Notes: generated from the sequence alone by a model not told the origin. A stretch of 40,221 nucleotides of DNA from Algicola sp. (GCA_018222835.1 JAAEZN010000001.1:1-40221), one strand, 5' to 3'. Shown: positions 1 through 7,611, counted from the first letter of the stretch. Translations and numbers: made by a program.

Positions 1-125
1 CTCTACAAAATTACTAGATTATTTGGTCAAATTGTTATGTGTCAGTTAAAACTGTATTAAAATCTTAGGGGGCATTTTTATAAAAACAGATACTTTAGCT
101 TGTCAAAGATTGTTATTTTTAAAGG

Positions 126-668
126 ATGGAAAAAGAAGCTTTGGAGCAGCTAAAATACCCTATTGGCAAGTTTAAGGTGCCCAAGAACATTACAAGTAGT
201 GATTTGGAGAACTGGATTACTGTTTTGGAAGAATTGCCACAGCGATTGAACGATTTGGTTTCAGCACTCTCCGCCGAACAACTGGAAACTCCCTACCGCC
301 CTGAAGGATGGACGGTTAGGCAATTGATACATCATATTTCCGATAGCCACCACAATAGCTATATCCGTTTTAAATGGGCCTTAACGGAGAATGCGCCTGT
401 TATAAAGCCATACAATGAAAAAGCTTGGGCCGAACTTTTTGATACCCGGACCGCTCCTGTTCAAATGTCGTTGGATCATTTAAAAGCAGTACACGCAAAA
501 CTAGTTTTTTTGATAAAGGGTTTGTCCGAAGAGGATTTGCAGCGAACTTTTGTGCACCCCGATGGTGACCAAGAAACCAGCTTGAAAGAAAATATTGGGA
601 GGTATGCTTGGCACGGAACCCATCATTATACCCATATAAAAAATTTGATAGACCGGGAAGGTTGGTGA
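126..668 (+). CDS. YfiT/DinB-family putative metal-dependent (bacillithiol) transferase
   Basis: This 180-aa protein looks like a DinB/YfiT four-helix enzyme, a family whose characterised members are metal-dependent thiol (bacillithiol-type) S-transferases in the cytoplasm. What I see: the motif PYRPEGWTVRQLIHH near residues 57-70, with H69/H70 and H75/H76, and a C-terminal WHGTHHYTHI with H163, H166, H167 and H170. This histidine layout is typical for binding one divalent metal. Length matches the family (about 170-180 aa). The ATG at 126 has a purine-rich AAAGG immediately upstream. The gene converges on the GNAT gene with one base between the two stops. The substrate cannot be read from the sequence; whether this organism makes bacillithiol is unknown. 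Family call is firm, reaction inferred. Confidence 0.85.
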   Translation: MEKEALEQLKYPIGKFKVPKNITSSDLENWITVLEELPQRLNDLVSALSAEQLETPYRPEGWTVRQLIHHISDSHHNSYIRFKWALTENAPVIKPYNEKAWAELFDTRTAPVQMSLDHLKAVHAKLVFLIKGLSEEDLQRTFVHPDGDQETSLKENIGRYAWHGTHHYTHIKNLIDREGW

Positions 669-669
669 A

Positions 670-1212
670 CTATAGGGTTTTCGTCAAAATCCACATAGCC
701 TTTTCCGAGGGCTTTACAAAAGGAAGAATTACCTCGCTCTCCCTTTTTATGGTATAGCCGTTTTTTTGGTAAAAATGAATGGGATTTCCCTTTTTCATCG
801 TATCTAACCAGATTACTTTCCTATTCAATTTACGGGCTATGTCCTCAATAATCTGGAGCAACTGCCTGCCAATGCCCTTACCTGAATATTCTTGGAGGAG
901 ATAGATTTTTTCTGCTTTCAGTACATCGGTATCTGGGATTTCATCTATACCACAATTATTTACCAGTTTTAAGATGCCAACAGCTTCATTATTCTGATAG
1001 ATGATGTAATTGAGTGAATTTGGGTCTTGTAGTTCTTCGGCAATCACACTTTCCGTTAACCAATGTGAGATATAAGGAGAGGGGTCGTTATTTTGCCATA
1101 AATGGCAGTAATGTTGGGTATATGATGCTATCGCAATCTCTATGTACTTTTTAAGGTTATAGGTGTTTGCAGGTTCCAAGGTGACCTTAGTTTGAAGCGA
1201 AGTGGAGTCCAT
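670..1212 (-). CDS. GNAT-family N-acetyltransferase
   Basis: This is a single-domain GNAT acetyltransferase of 180 aa that would transfer an acetyl group from acetyl-CoA to an unknown amine. The pyrophosphate-binding loop (motif A) is visible as LLQEYSGKGIGRQLL, and a typical motif B follows (FYQKNGYTI). I chose the ATG at 1212, which lies eight bases after the stop of the upstream redoxin gene; a longer frame from 1236 would overlap that gene by 16 bases and add only eight residues (MVQQLSSL). The tight spacing suggests co-transcription with the redoxin gene. The substrate cannot be predicted. Confidence 0.85.
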   Translation of the reverse strand: MDSTSLQTKVTLEPANTYNLKKYIEIAIASYTQHYCHLWQNNDPSPYISHWLTESVIAEELQDPNSLNYIIYQNNEAVGILKLVNNCGIDEIPDTDVLKAEKIYLLQEYSGKGIGRQLLQIIEDIARKLNRKVIWLDTMKKGNPIHFYQKNGYTIKRESEVILPFVKPSEKAMWILTKTL

Positions 1213-1220
1213 TAGTGAAC

Positions 1221-1781
1221 TTAGTTGTTGAACCACTTAATATTGCAGCCCAAACTCGGTTTTTGGTCCGGATTTATCTCTTTGCCGACAAGGACGGAAT
1301 CCATCGCGTTTTTTAAGTCAGTCCCTGTCAGAGGAATGTTGTTTCCGGGTCTGGAATCATCCAGTTGTCCTCTATAAACTAGGTTCATTTTGGGGTCAAA
1401 AAGATAAAGATCGGGCGTACAGGCAGCATCGTAAGCTTTGGCAATTTCTTGGGTTTTGTCGTACAAGTAAGGAAAAGGGTAGCCTTCTTCGCTGGCTTTT
1501 TTGGTCATTAAATGAGGGGCATCCTGCGGATAGTTTTCCACATCGTTACTAGAAATACCAATAAAGGCAATTCCTTTTTCTTGATATATTTTGGCCAGTT
1601 TAACCAACATGGGGTTTACATGGACCACAAAAGGGCAGTGATTACATATAAACATGACCACGGTGCCTTTTTTTCCTTTTATATTTTCCAACGAGAGTGT
1701 TTTTCCCGATATAGTGTCCAATAGTTCAAAGTTGGGAGCTTTGGTGCCCAAAGGGAGCATATTGCTGGGGGTACGTGCCAT
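1221..1781 (-). CDS. Thioredoxin-fold redoxin (AhpC/TSA-like, CNHCP active site)
   Basis: This 186-aa cytoplasmic protein has the redoxin/AhpC-TSA fold. It begins with the family opening LPLGTKAPNFELLDT and carries a CNHC redox pair at C46 and C49 followed by P50. ACTPDLYLFD supplies the probable cis-proline (TP) loop, and a conserved SLGCNIKW lies near the end. No signal peptide is seen, so it is probably a cytosolic thiol oxidoreductase or peroxidase-like protein. Single-domain CNHCP redoxins of this size are common in Bacteroidota with no assigned substrate. It is first in a probable two-gene unit with the downstream GNAT. Upstream lies the terminator of the DUF3276 gene, so it should have its own promoter in about 1782-1826. 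Confidence 0.85.
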   Translation of the reverse strand: MARTPSNMLPLGTKAPNFELLDTISGKTLSLENIKGKKGTVVMFICNHCPFVVHVNPMLVKLAKIYQEKGIAFIGISSNDVENYPQDAPHLMTKKASEEGYPFPYLYDKTQEIAKAYDAACTPDLYLFDPKMNLVYRGQLDDSRPGNNIPLTGTDLKNAMDSVLVGKEINPDQKPSLGCNIKWFNN

Positions 1782-1826
1782 GTTCTTTAATTTTAAGTTG
1801 TAATGATTGCGTACTGGACAAAAATA

Positions 1827-1855
1827 AAAACGACCTGCAAAATACAGGTCGTTTT
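1827..1855 (-). terminator. Intrinsic terminator of the DUF3276 gene
   Basis: An 11-bp perfect stem (1827-1837 with 1845-1855, core CGACCTG/CAGGTCG) closes a 7-base loop. Read on the minus strand it is followed by a T-rich stretch. It sits 22 bases after the stop of the minus-strand DUF3276 gene, so it should end that transcript before the redoxin gene. Confidence 0.8.
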
Positions 1856-1877
1856 ACCTTTTAAGGGTACTATTTTT

Positions 1878-2252
1878 TTAGATGTCGTCGAAGCTTACAT
1901 CGGTAAAGTTGCTTTCGGAAGGACTTCCATTTTCACTGAAGCTTTCTTCTTCCTTTTTAAAATCTTTTTGATGGCGTTCGGAGATAACTTCACTACCTTT
2001 TTCATCAATAATGTAGTCCATCATTTCTTCCATAATTTCGCGGAAAGCGCTAAAATCTTCTTTATATAGATAAATTTTATGCTTTTTGTAATGGAAAGAA
2101 CCATCATCGTGCGTAAACTTTTTACTTTCGGTGATGGTAAGGTAATAATCTCCGGCCTTGGTGCTTCTTACATCAAAAAAGTAGGTTCTTCTCCCTGCTC
2201 TTAAGACTTTGGAATAAATCTCTTCCTGATCCATTGTATCTTTCTGGCCCAT
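1878..2252 (-). CDS. DUF3276 / PUR-family nucleic-acid-binding protein
   Basis: This is a small (about 118-124 aa) Pur-alpha-like protein of the DUF3276 family, which is nearly universal in Bacteroidota. Family features visible are EIYSKVLRAGRRTYFFDVRS, then DYYLTITESKK, and KHKIYLYKEDF with a helix FREIMEEMMDYI. A single PUR repeat of this type is known to bind single-stranded DNA or RNA in Borrelia homologues. The C-terminus is acidic and probably disordered. Two starts are plausible, ATG at 2252 or ATG at 2234; the frame open to 2294 adds a non-conserved hydrophobic stretch that I left out. It is monocistronic, with a strong terminator downstream. Confidence 0.85.
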   Translation of the reverse strand: MGQKDTMDQEEIYSKVLRAGRRTYFFDVRSTKAGDYYLTITESKKFTHDDGSFHYKKHKIYLYKEDFSAFREIMEEMMDYIIDEKGSEVISERHQKDFKKEEESFSENGSPSESNFTDVSFDDI

Positions 2253-2327
2253 ATGGTATAGTGTATTTAGTACTATGTTGAATTCTAGTACCAAAAATGT
2301 AAAAAAAAAGCTAATTCAGCAACTTTT

Positions 2328-4082
2328 TTATGATTCTTTACCAGAGAGTTGGTCAATGTAGAGCTCTTTATAATACCCTTCGGTATTGTTCAGTTCCTCG
2401 TGGGTGCCCTGTTGAATAATCTTTCCGTTGTCCAGTACAATGATTTTGTCGGCGTTCTTGGCAGATGATACCCTATGGCTTACAATAAGGGTGGTTTTGC
2501 TCTTGGAAACGGTTTTTAAGTTGTTCAAGATCTCTTCTTCGGTTTCGGTATCCACAGCGGAGAGGCAATCATCAAAAAGATAGATTTTTGGGTCTTTCAA
2601 CAAAGCTCGGGCTATGGAAACTCGCTGTTTTTGGCCACCGCTCAATGTAATTCCACGTTCCCCTAAAACTGTAGCGTACTTTTTGGCAAAACCTTCAATA
2701 TTTTTGTGTACCACGGCTTTTTTGGCAACCTCTACAATTTCATTGTGCGTGGCATTCTCGTTACCAAAACGGATATTGTTCTCAATGGTATCCGAGAACA
2801 GGAATGCATCTTGGGGAACTGCCCCAATGGAACTGCGAAGACTGTCCAAATTAAGGTCTTGAACCGGAACGCCATCGATTAAAACTTGCCCGGAGGTAGT
2901 ATCGTACAAACGAGCCACCAAATCCAGAATAGTGGATTTTCCCGAACCGGTCTTGCCCAAAATAGCAATGGTCTCACCTGCTTTTACGGTGAAGGAAACA
3001 TTGTTCAGGGCGGTAATTTCAGTATCCTCGTAAGTGAAGGTTACGTTTTTAAATTCGATATCCCCAGTAATCGGGGTAGGGGATTTTACCTTGTTTTGAA
3101 TGGATGGTTCTTCCATCAAAAATTCGTTGATCCTTTTTTGGGAGGCTTCCGCCCTCTGGATTATAGATGTAAGCCAGCCCACTATGGCAACAGGCCAGGT
3201 AAGCATGTTTACGTAAAGGATAAACTCTGCGATGATCCCTATGGTTTCAATCTCGCCGTTAATGTACTGTTGTCCGCCAATGTAGATGACAAAAACGTTG
3301 CTGATCCCGATCAATAAAATCATTAGAGGAAAAAACCAGGCATTTACCTTGGCCAAAGCCATACTGGTATCCTTTCCTTCTTGGGCCAGCTCTCGTAATT
3401 CCTCATTTATCCTAGGTTCAATACTATAGGCTTTTATTACCGATATCCCCGAAAAGGACTCTTGTGTAAAAGTGGAAAGAGTAGATAGATATTCCTGAAC
3501 CTTGGTACTCCTTTTATGTATAACCTTACTGATCTGATAAATCAGAACAGATAAAATGGGCAATGGTAACAAGGTGTAAGCTGCTAGTGTGGGTGCTTTT
3601 ATAAACATTAAAGGAATCAAACAAACAAAAAGGGTCAAGGTCTGGATGCCGTACATGATCGCTGGCCCGCCATACATTCGTACTTGGTTGATATCCTCAC
3701 TGATCCGGTTCATCAAATCACCGATCCTATTTTTTTTATAAAAATTAAGGCTGAGCAGTTGATAGTGGTCAAACACCTCATTTTTTAAGTCGTATTCAAT
3801 ATATCGAGATACATTAATTATGGTCTGACGCATTAAAAAGGTAAAGAGTCCTGATAATATTGCGGCTCCGACGATAATCAAAATGTATTGCAGCAACAAG
3901 CCTTTGGCTTGGGATAAATTGATCGCGTTGGAGGTAAAATCCTCAACGGCCTGTATGGATTTGTTCACATACGACGGCATGATCAGGGAAAAAACTCGGG
4001 CAATTATCGTAATTACTATACCCAAGAGCAATTTGAGCCAATATTTCTTAAAATATTTATTTAGGTGTTTGAGTTCCTTCAT
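2328..4082 (-). CDS. ABC exporter, fused permease-ATPase (MsbA-like architecture)
   Basis: This is a full half-transporter: an N-terminal six-helix exporter domain (roughly residues 15-300), then a nucleotide-binding domain. Seen in the ATPase are Walker A GKTGSGKST (around residue 375), a Q-loop region VPQDAFLFSD, the signature LSGGQKQR (around 480), Walker B IYLFDDCLSAVD and H-loop VSHR. The residue after the Walker B aspartate is D, not the usual catalytic E, and is followed by CLS as in degenerate sites of heterodimeric exporters. I set the start at ATG 4082 (MKELKHL), because the 16 extra residues up to 4130 look non-conserved and enter the divergent promoter region. It is divergent from nusB. 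The substrate could be a lipid, peptide or drug and cannot be told. Confidence 0.88.
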   Translation of the reverse strand: MKELKHLNKYFKKYWLKLLLGIVITIIARVFSLIMPSYVNKSIQAVEDFTSNAINLSQAKGLLLQYILIIVGAAILSGLFTFLMRQTIINVSRYIEYDLKNEVFDHYQLLSLNFYKKNRIGDLMNRISEDINQVRMYGGPAIMYGIQTLTLFVCLIPLMFIKAPTLAAYTLLPLPILSVLIYQISKVIHKRSTKVQEYLSTLSTFTQESFSGISVIKAYSIEPRINEELRELAQEGKDTSMALAKVNAWFFPLMILLIGISNVFVIYIGGQQYINGEIETIGIIAEFILYVNMLTWPVAIVGWLTSIIQRAEASQKRINEFLMEEPSIQNKVKSPTPITGDIEFKNVTFTYEDTEITALNNVSFTVKAGETIAILGKTGSGKSTILDLVARLYDTTSGQVLIDGVPVQDLNLDSLRSSIGAVPQDAFLFSDTIENNIRFGNENATHNEIVEVAKKAVVHKNIEGFAKKYATVLGERGITLSGGQKQRVSIARALLKDPKIYLFDDCLSAVDTETEEEILNNLKTVSKSKTTLIVSHRVSSAKNADKIIVLDNGKIIQQGTHEELNNTEGYYKELYIDQLSGKES

Positions 4083-4182
4083 GTTGCGGAAAGGCAATTT
4101 TAGCTTCCAAGTTTGCGGACAATCCCGCAAAGATATACCATACCGTACAAAGTAAATGTTATAAAACTAATAAGAAAACAAC

Positions 4183-4218
4183 TTTGGTAGGTAAGATTCA
4201 AATATAAGATTACTTTTG
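4183..4218 (+). promoter_or_regulatory. Probable nusB operon promoter
   Basis: A perfect Bacteroidota -7 element TACTTTTG lies at 4211-4218. A TTTG at 4183-4186 could be the -33 element (spacer 24, slightly long). The nusB ATG is 42 bases downstream of the -7 element. Confidence 0.5.
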
Positions 4219-4259
4219 CCAAGTGAAAGCCGAACAATCACTTTAAAAGTTCTTTAAAC

Positions 4260-5207
4260 ATGCTCACCAGAAGGCACATTAGAGTAAAAGTAATGCAGTG
4301 TATATATGCATTGGTGCAATCCAAGGATGATTCTTTGCAAAAACAAGAAAAGTTCCTGCGCGTTAGTATAGAAAATATGTATGTTCTATATCTTTTGATT
4401 TTAAGCCTCTTGGCCGAACTCCACCGTTTGGCGGAAAAACATGTGAACCACGCATCCAAAAAATACGTGGCCACGGAAGAAGACAAATACCCCGACCCAC
4501 AAAAATTTGTAAAGAACCGATTGCTGCTGCAATTGGTGAACAACGAAGCACTTAAAAGCGAACTTGCCGGCCGCAAGTTGGACAATTGGTATATGAACGA
4601 TGAGTATGTAAAGATCATCCATAAAGCAATTGTAACCAGCGATATTTACAAGGAATATATGTTGAACGGTGAAGATAATTACACCGACGATCGTAAAGTG
4701 GTGATTCAGCTCTTTAAAGAGATTATTGCGCCCAACGAGAAAATCTATGATTATTTCGAGGATGACAAGCTAACTTGGGTTGACGATTTCCCGATCGTGA
4801 ACACCTTTTTGGTAAAACGACTAAAAAAGGCAAAACTGGATTCCGGCGACCGTTTCTTTTTACCGGCATTGTTGAAAGACCAACAGGATATGGATTTTGC
4901 GAACGAACTATTGACAAAGACCCTGCTCAACGATGCCAAATGGGAAAAAGAGATCGAGGGGAAAACACCGAACTGGGACAACGACCGTATTGCAGAGATA
5001 GATTCCATTATCTTAAAAATGGCAATTTGTGAGCTGCTCAACTTCCCTTCAATACCGGAAAAAGTAACCCTGAACGAGTATTTAGAGATAGCCAAAGAAT
5101 ATTCAACTCCTAAAAGCAGCATCTTTATCAATGGGGTTTTGGACAAGTTGGCCAAAGAATATAAAACCGATGGAAGGCTCCAAAAAATAGGAAGGGGGCT
5201 ACAATAA
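4260..5207 (+). CDS. nusB: Transcription antitermination factor NusB (long Bacteroidota form)
   Basis: NusB binds boxA RNA with NusE (ribosomal protein S10) and supports rRNA antitermination. At 315 aa it is twice the E. coli length, as is normal in Bacteroidota, where an extended N-terminal helical region precedes the canonical NusB domain. The N-terminus MLTRRHIRVKVMQCIYA and the C-terminal stretch with DNDRIAEIDSIILKMAICELL, PEKVTLNEYLEIAKEYSTPKSS and FINGVLDKLAKEY are diagnostic. The start is the ATG directly after a probable promoter. It is followed after 38 bases by the DUF1573 lipoprotein gene and then yajC, a gene order commonly seen in flavobacteria and probably one operon ending at the 6051-6084 terminator. 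Confidence 0.95.
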   Translation: MLTRRHIRVKVMQCIYALVQSKDDSLQKQEKFLRVSIENMYVLYLLILSLLAELHRLAEKHVNHASKKYVATEEDKYPDPQKFVKNRLLLQLVNNEALKSELAGRKLDNWYMNDEYVKIIHKAIVTSDIYKEYMLNGEDNYTDDRKVVIQLFKEIIAPNEKIYDYFEDDKLTWVDDFPIVNTFLVKRLKKAKLDSGDRFFLPALLKDQQDMDFANELLTKTLLNDAKWEKEIEGKTPNWDNDRIAEIDSIILKMAICELLNFPSIPEKVTLNEYLEIAKEYSTPKSSIFINGVLDKLAKEYKTDGRLQKIGRGLQ

Positions 5208-5245
5208 ACAATTATTGCTTAATTTTGGGAAAACAAATTTTAATC

Positions 5246-5722
5246 ATGAAAAAAATAACGACAATTTTTAGTTTGATCATGGTGGTTGCCCTAACCAGCG
5301 TATCATGTAAAGACAAAGCATCAGAGAAAATAGTTGCTGACAATGTTGAGACTGCCGTAAACAGAGATGAAGCGGACAAGAAAGTTCCTGTAATGACTTT
5401 TGAGAAGAGCGAACACGATTTCGGTACCATCCAAAGAGGAGAAGCCCAAGAAACTACTTTTACCTTTACCAACACAGGTAATGCACCTCTAATTATTACC
5501 GATGCTAAAAGTAGCTGTGGGTGTACTGTGCCAAACCCTCCAAAAGACCCTATCGCTCCTGGAGAGACTGGTGAATTGTTAGTTAAGTTCAACGGTTCGG
5601 GTCAGAATCAAGTTACCAAGACCATCACGGTAACTGCAAATACGGCCAAAGGTTCGGAACTTTTAAGAATCAAAGCTTTTGTACAGGCACCTGGAACAGT
5701 TCCAGCTGGTCCTGTTAAATAA
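5246..5722 (+). CDS. DUF1573 lipoprotein
   Basis: This 158-aa protein has a lipoprotein signal peptide: MKK, a hydrophobic stretch, then a lipobox ending in C21 (TSVSC). The mature part contains one DUF1573 Ig-like (ASH/MSP-type) domain with the markers FEKSEHDFGTIQRGE, TFTFTNTGNAPLII and SSCGCTVPNPPKDPIAPGE. It is predicted to sit lipid-anchored in an envelope membrane. DUF1573 proteins are widespread in Bacteroidota and their exact role is unknown. I chose ATG 5246, because the seven residues up to 5225 would spoil the signal peptide. It lies between nusB and yajC (14 bases before yajC) and is probably co-transcribed with both. Confidence 0.9.
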   Translation: MKKITTIFSLIMVVALTSVSCKDKASEKIVADNVETAVNRDEADKKVPVMTFEKSEHDFGTIQRGEAQETTFTFTNTGNAPLIITDAKSSCGCTVPNPPKDPIAPGETGELLVKFNGSGQNQVTKTITVTANTAKGSELLRIKAFVQAPGTVPAGPVK

Positions 5723-5736
5723 TTATAAAGACCTCA

Positions 5737-6027
5737 ATGGAAAACCTAGGACAATTTTTACCTCTGATATTGATTTTTGCAGTGGCGTACTTTTTTATGA
5801 TTCGCCCACAGATCAAACGTCAGAAGGATGAGAAAAAATTCGCTTCGGAGCTGAAAAAAGGTGATAAGATCATTACCAAAAGTGGATTGCACGGCAAGAT
5901 TGTGGAATTGAACGACAAGGATTTCTCCTGTGTTATCGAAACCATGGCCGGCCGTCTTAAGTTCGACCGTTCCGCCATTTCTATGGAAATGAGCCAAAAG
6001 TTGAATACTCCGGCCGAAAAGAAGTAA
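5737..6027 (+). CDS. yajC: Preprotein translocase accessory subunit YajC
   Basis: YajC is a small inner-membrane partner of SecDF-SecYEG. The 96-aa product has one N-terminal membrane helix (about residues 6-22, FLPLILIFAVAYFFMI), then the family motif RPQIKRQKDEKKFASELKKGDKIITKSGLHGKI and a short conserved beta-rich domain. The length is normal. It is the last gene of the nusB-DUF1573-yajC unit and is followed closely by a strong terminator. Confidence 0.95.
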   Translation: MENLGQFLPLILIFAVAYFFMIRPQIKRQKDEKKFASELKKGDKIITKSGLHGKIVELNDKDFSCVIETMAGRLKFDRSAISMEMSQKLNTPAEKK

Positions 6028-6050
6028 GCAGATTTTTATAATAAATCAAG

Positions 6051-6084
6051 AACGTCCCTTGGAAGTTAAATTTCAAGGGACGTT
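6051..6084 (+). terminator. Intrinsic terminator after yajC
   Basis: A 14-bp stem with one G-T wobble (6051-6064 with 6071-6084, core AACGTCCCTT/AAGGGACGTT) surrounds a 6-base loop and is followed by a T-rich tract. It ends the nusB operon 23 bases after the yajC stop. Confidence 0.85.
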
Positions 6085-6142
6085 TTATATTTTCGGGGCA
6101 ATTGATTTAGAGGGCATTGTTGCGCTGCCCGTATAGCCTAGG

Positions 6143-6748
6143 CTAAGTGATAATTTCGTGCTCGGGACAGTCCAGTCTAATGTCGGGAGCCGCTAGTTTG
6201 GTCTTTAGTAAATTACAATAGTGTATTCCGTTTTTGGGCTTGTAGTGGGAACATGTAAAACACATTCGCTGAATGGTAATAATTCCCGATTTATTTAAGT
6301 CATAAATTAATTGTAGCAAGCCATTGAGCATTACTGTTTTTTGTTCCTGAGTAAGTTTATCGATGGGCCGCTCAATCGAAGAGGCAAAGAAAGCGGCTTC
6401 CTTGGCGATTGTTTTTCCTTTTTGCGTTAACGATAGTGTGTAGCTTCTGGTATCTTGGGGGTCAGTTTCTTTGGCAACCAAATCCTTGGAAAGCAAAACC
6501 CTAATACTATCACTAATTGTAGCCTTGGTCATATTGAACTCATCTGCCAAATAACTTACTTTGCATTTTTCCAGGGAATGAAAGGAAATAAAGATCAAAA
6601 TCTGTATTTGAATGGGACTTAACGATGTTTCTTTGCTTTTTTTCCATAGCAAAACCCTAAAGGCTTCCGAGATCCGTTCCAAAGCAACAACAATTCTACT
6701 CTCAATCTTTTGGTTTTGTTCTGTTAGGTGAAAAGATGATTTGTTCAT
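6143..6748 (-). CDS. MarR-family regulator with a C-terminal four-cysteine tail
   Basis: The protein has 201 aa from the ATG at 6748; the frame is open further to 6856 but that part shows no conservation. A winged-helix MarR domain fills about residues 20-145, with the recognition region KVSYLADEFNMTKATISDSIRVLLSKDLV and the wing KETDPQDTRSYTLSLTQKG. Unusually for MarR proteins, about 40 residues follow the dimerisation helix with cysteines at C163, C166 (CFTC), C178 (HYCN) and C194 (DCPEHE). This layout could bind a metal or Fe-S cluster or act as a thiol switch (inference). It lies downstream of DUF2024 and thioredoxin-like genes that share a palindrome and is its most obvious candidate regulator. 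Confidence 0.85.
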   Translation of the reverse strand: MNKSSFHLTEQNQKIESRIVVALERISEAFRVLLWKKSKETSLSPIQIQILIFISFHSLEKCKVSYLADEFNMTKATISDSIRVLLSKDLVAKETDPQDTRSYTLSLTQKGKTIAKEAAFFASSIERPIDKLTQEQKTVMLNGLLQLIYDLNKSGIITIQRMCFTCSHYKPKNGIHYCNLLKTKLAAPDIRLDCPEHEIIT

Positions 6749-6976
6749 ACAGGTTAAATATTGTACAGCAATAATCGAGAAATATTTTGCTTCATTTGTT
6801 TTTTTGTCCAAAATAATGCATCGGCAATCTTCGAAAACAAAAAGGTAACCTCTCAAAAATCAATTATCCGTCATTTTGGCTACGTCATCAAAAGTATAGC
6901 TCAATACAGAACTGCGTCTAACTTTTTTGATAAAAATATCTACCATTAATTCCATATTGTTTCGGTTGGACTATCG

Positions 6977-7240
6977 CTACTGGCAATTCTCCATTTCTAA
7001 AATGTAATAACCTTTCTCTTTGATTTCTTTTTCCCATTCATTTTTTACGGTCTCCATATGGCAAAGCCTGCATTCCTTTGAGGTTAAAGCTTGCCCATCT
7101 TGGCCTTTAGATCGTAAATAGGCCTTGCCGTAGCCATAAATAATGGTCGGATCATTAATATCTTCGGGCACAATGATGTCAAAGTGCATTACATTTCCGT
7201 CTCTTTTTGTTACATAGGTGTCCCAAACAGCAACTCTCAT
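6977..7240 (-). CDS. DUF2024 family protein
   Basis: This 87-aa cytoplasmic protein matches DUF2024: MRVAVWDTYVTKRDGNVMHFDIIVPE at the start, then GYGKAYL and SKECRLCHME. It carries a CxxCH motif (C57, C60, H61) but no signal peptide, so cytochrome c-type heme attachment is unlikely; a metal site or redox pair is possible. The family's function is not established. It lies between the MarR gene and the thioredoxin-like gene, all on the minus strand. A 15-bp palindrome (7276-7290) overlaps its likely promoter 36 bases upstream of the ATG. Confidence 0.85.
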   Translation of the reverse strand: MRVAVWDTYVTKRDGNVMHFDIIVPEDINDPTIIYGYGKAYLRSKGQDGQALTSKECRLCHMETVKNEWEKEIKEKGYYILEMENCQ

Positions 7241-7275
7241 TATTGGTCTTTTTAATGATTTAAAAGCCCCATAAA

Positions 7276-7290
7276 GTTAGCATTCCTAAC
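7276..7290 (-). promoter_or_regulatory. Palindromic operator in the DUF2024 promoter
   Basis: GTTAGCATTCCTAAC is an imperfect 15-bp palindrome (arms GTTAG/CTAAC). It overlaps a minus-strand -7-like element TAACTTTA at 7272-7279 (7 of 8 to TAnnTTTG). A near-identical palindrome sits in the promoter of the next gene upstream (7594-7608). Confidence 0.6.
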
Positions 7291-7308
7291 AATATAGGGC
7301 AATTTTTT

Positions 7309-7542
7309 TTAACCTTTTACATCTGTCATGGATGCACCGTAATTAATGTGAAGCACATTGCCGTTCGGTGTTACCAATGCAGGAACAGAAGTTACTCCAG
7401 CTTTTTCTGCTTCGTCGATACGGCTACGTACCTCGCCAATATGGACCACTTCCACATTTTCGGTTCCAATAAGTTCAATGATGTCGTGCTCTGCACTAAC
7501 GCATACGGGACATCCTGCGTGATAGAAAATTGATTTTGCCAT
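7309..7542 (-). CDS. Small thioredoxin/glutaredoxin-like protein (CPVC)
   Basis: The 77-aa protein is a minimal thioredoxin fold: SIFYHAGCPVC with a redox pair at C11 and C14, EVVHIGEV, and the cis-proline loop AGVTSVPALV. No signal peptide is present, so it acts in the cytosol, presumably as a thiol-disulfide exchanger or sensor. Similar very short thioredoxin-like proteins occur in flavobacteria without assigned partners. It has its own promoter, with a perfect -7 TATATTTG, and an operator-like palindrome directly against it. Confidence 0.8.
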   Translation of the reverse strand: MAKSIFYHAGCPVCVSAEHDIIELIGTENVEVVHIGEVRSRIDEAEKAGVTSVPALVTPNGNVLHINYGASMTDVKG

Positions 7543-7585
7543 TTTTATGGATACTTTATATTGTTGTTCGGCATTATTGCCGAAT

Positions 7586-7611
7586 CAAATATAGTAAGGA
7601 ATCCTAACAAA
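7586..7611 (-). promoter_or_regulatory. Promoter of the thioredoxin-like gene with embedded palindrome
   Basis: On the minus strand a perfect -7 element TATATTTG lies at 7593-7586, and a TTTG (7611-7608) lies upstream with a 14-base spacer. The imperfect palindrome GTTAGGATTCCTTAC (7608-7594, minus strand) fills the space between them, the classic position for a repressor operator. Confidence 0.6.

Noticed and set aside
1..125. Start of the window as part of an upstream gene
   Set aside because: All frames are interrupted and AT-rich; it looks like a plain intergenic leader, with no clear promoter element.
2886..3317. 143-aa plus-strand frame opposite the ABC exporter
   Set aside because: It lies wholly antisense to conserved ATPase and membrane-domain coding sequence and has no recognisable motif.
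6761..6949. 62-aa plus-strand frame upstream of the MarR gene
   Set aside because: Low-complexity residues, no signal or motif, and it covers the region needed for the MarR promoter.
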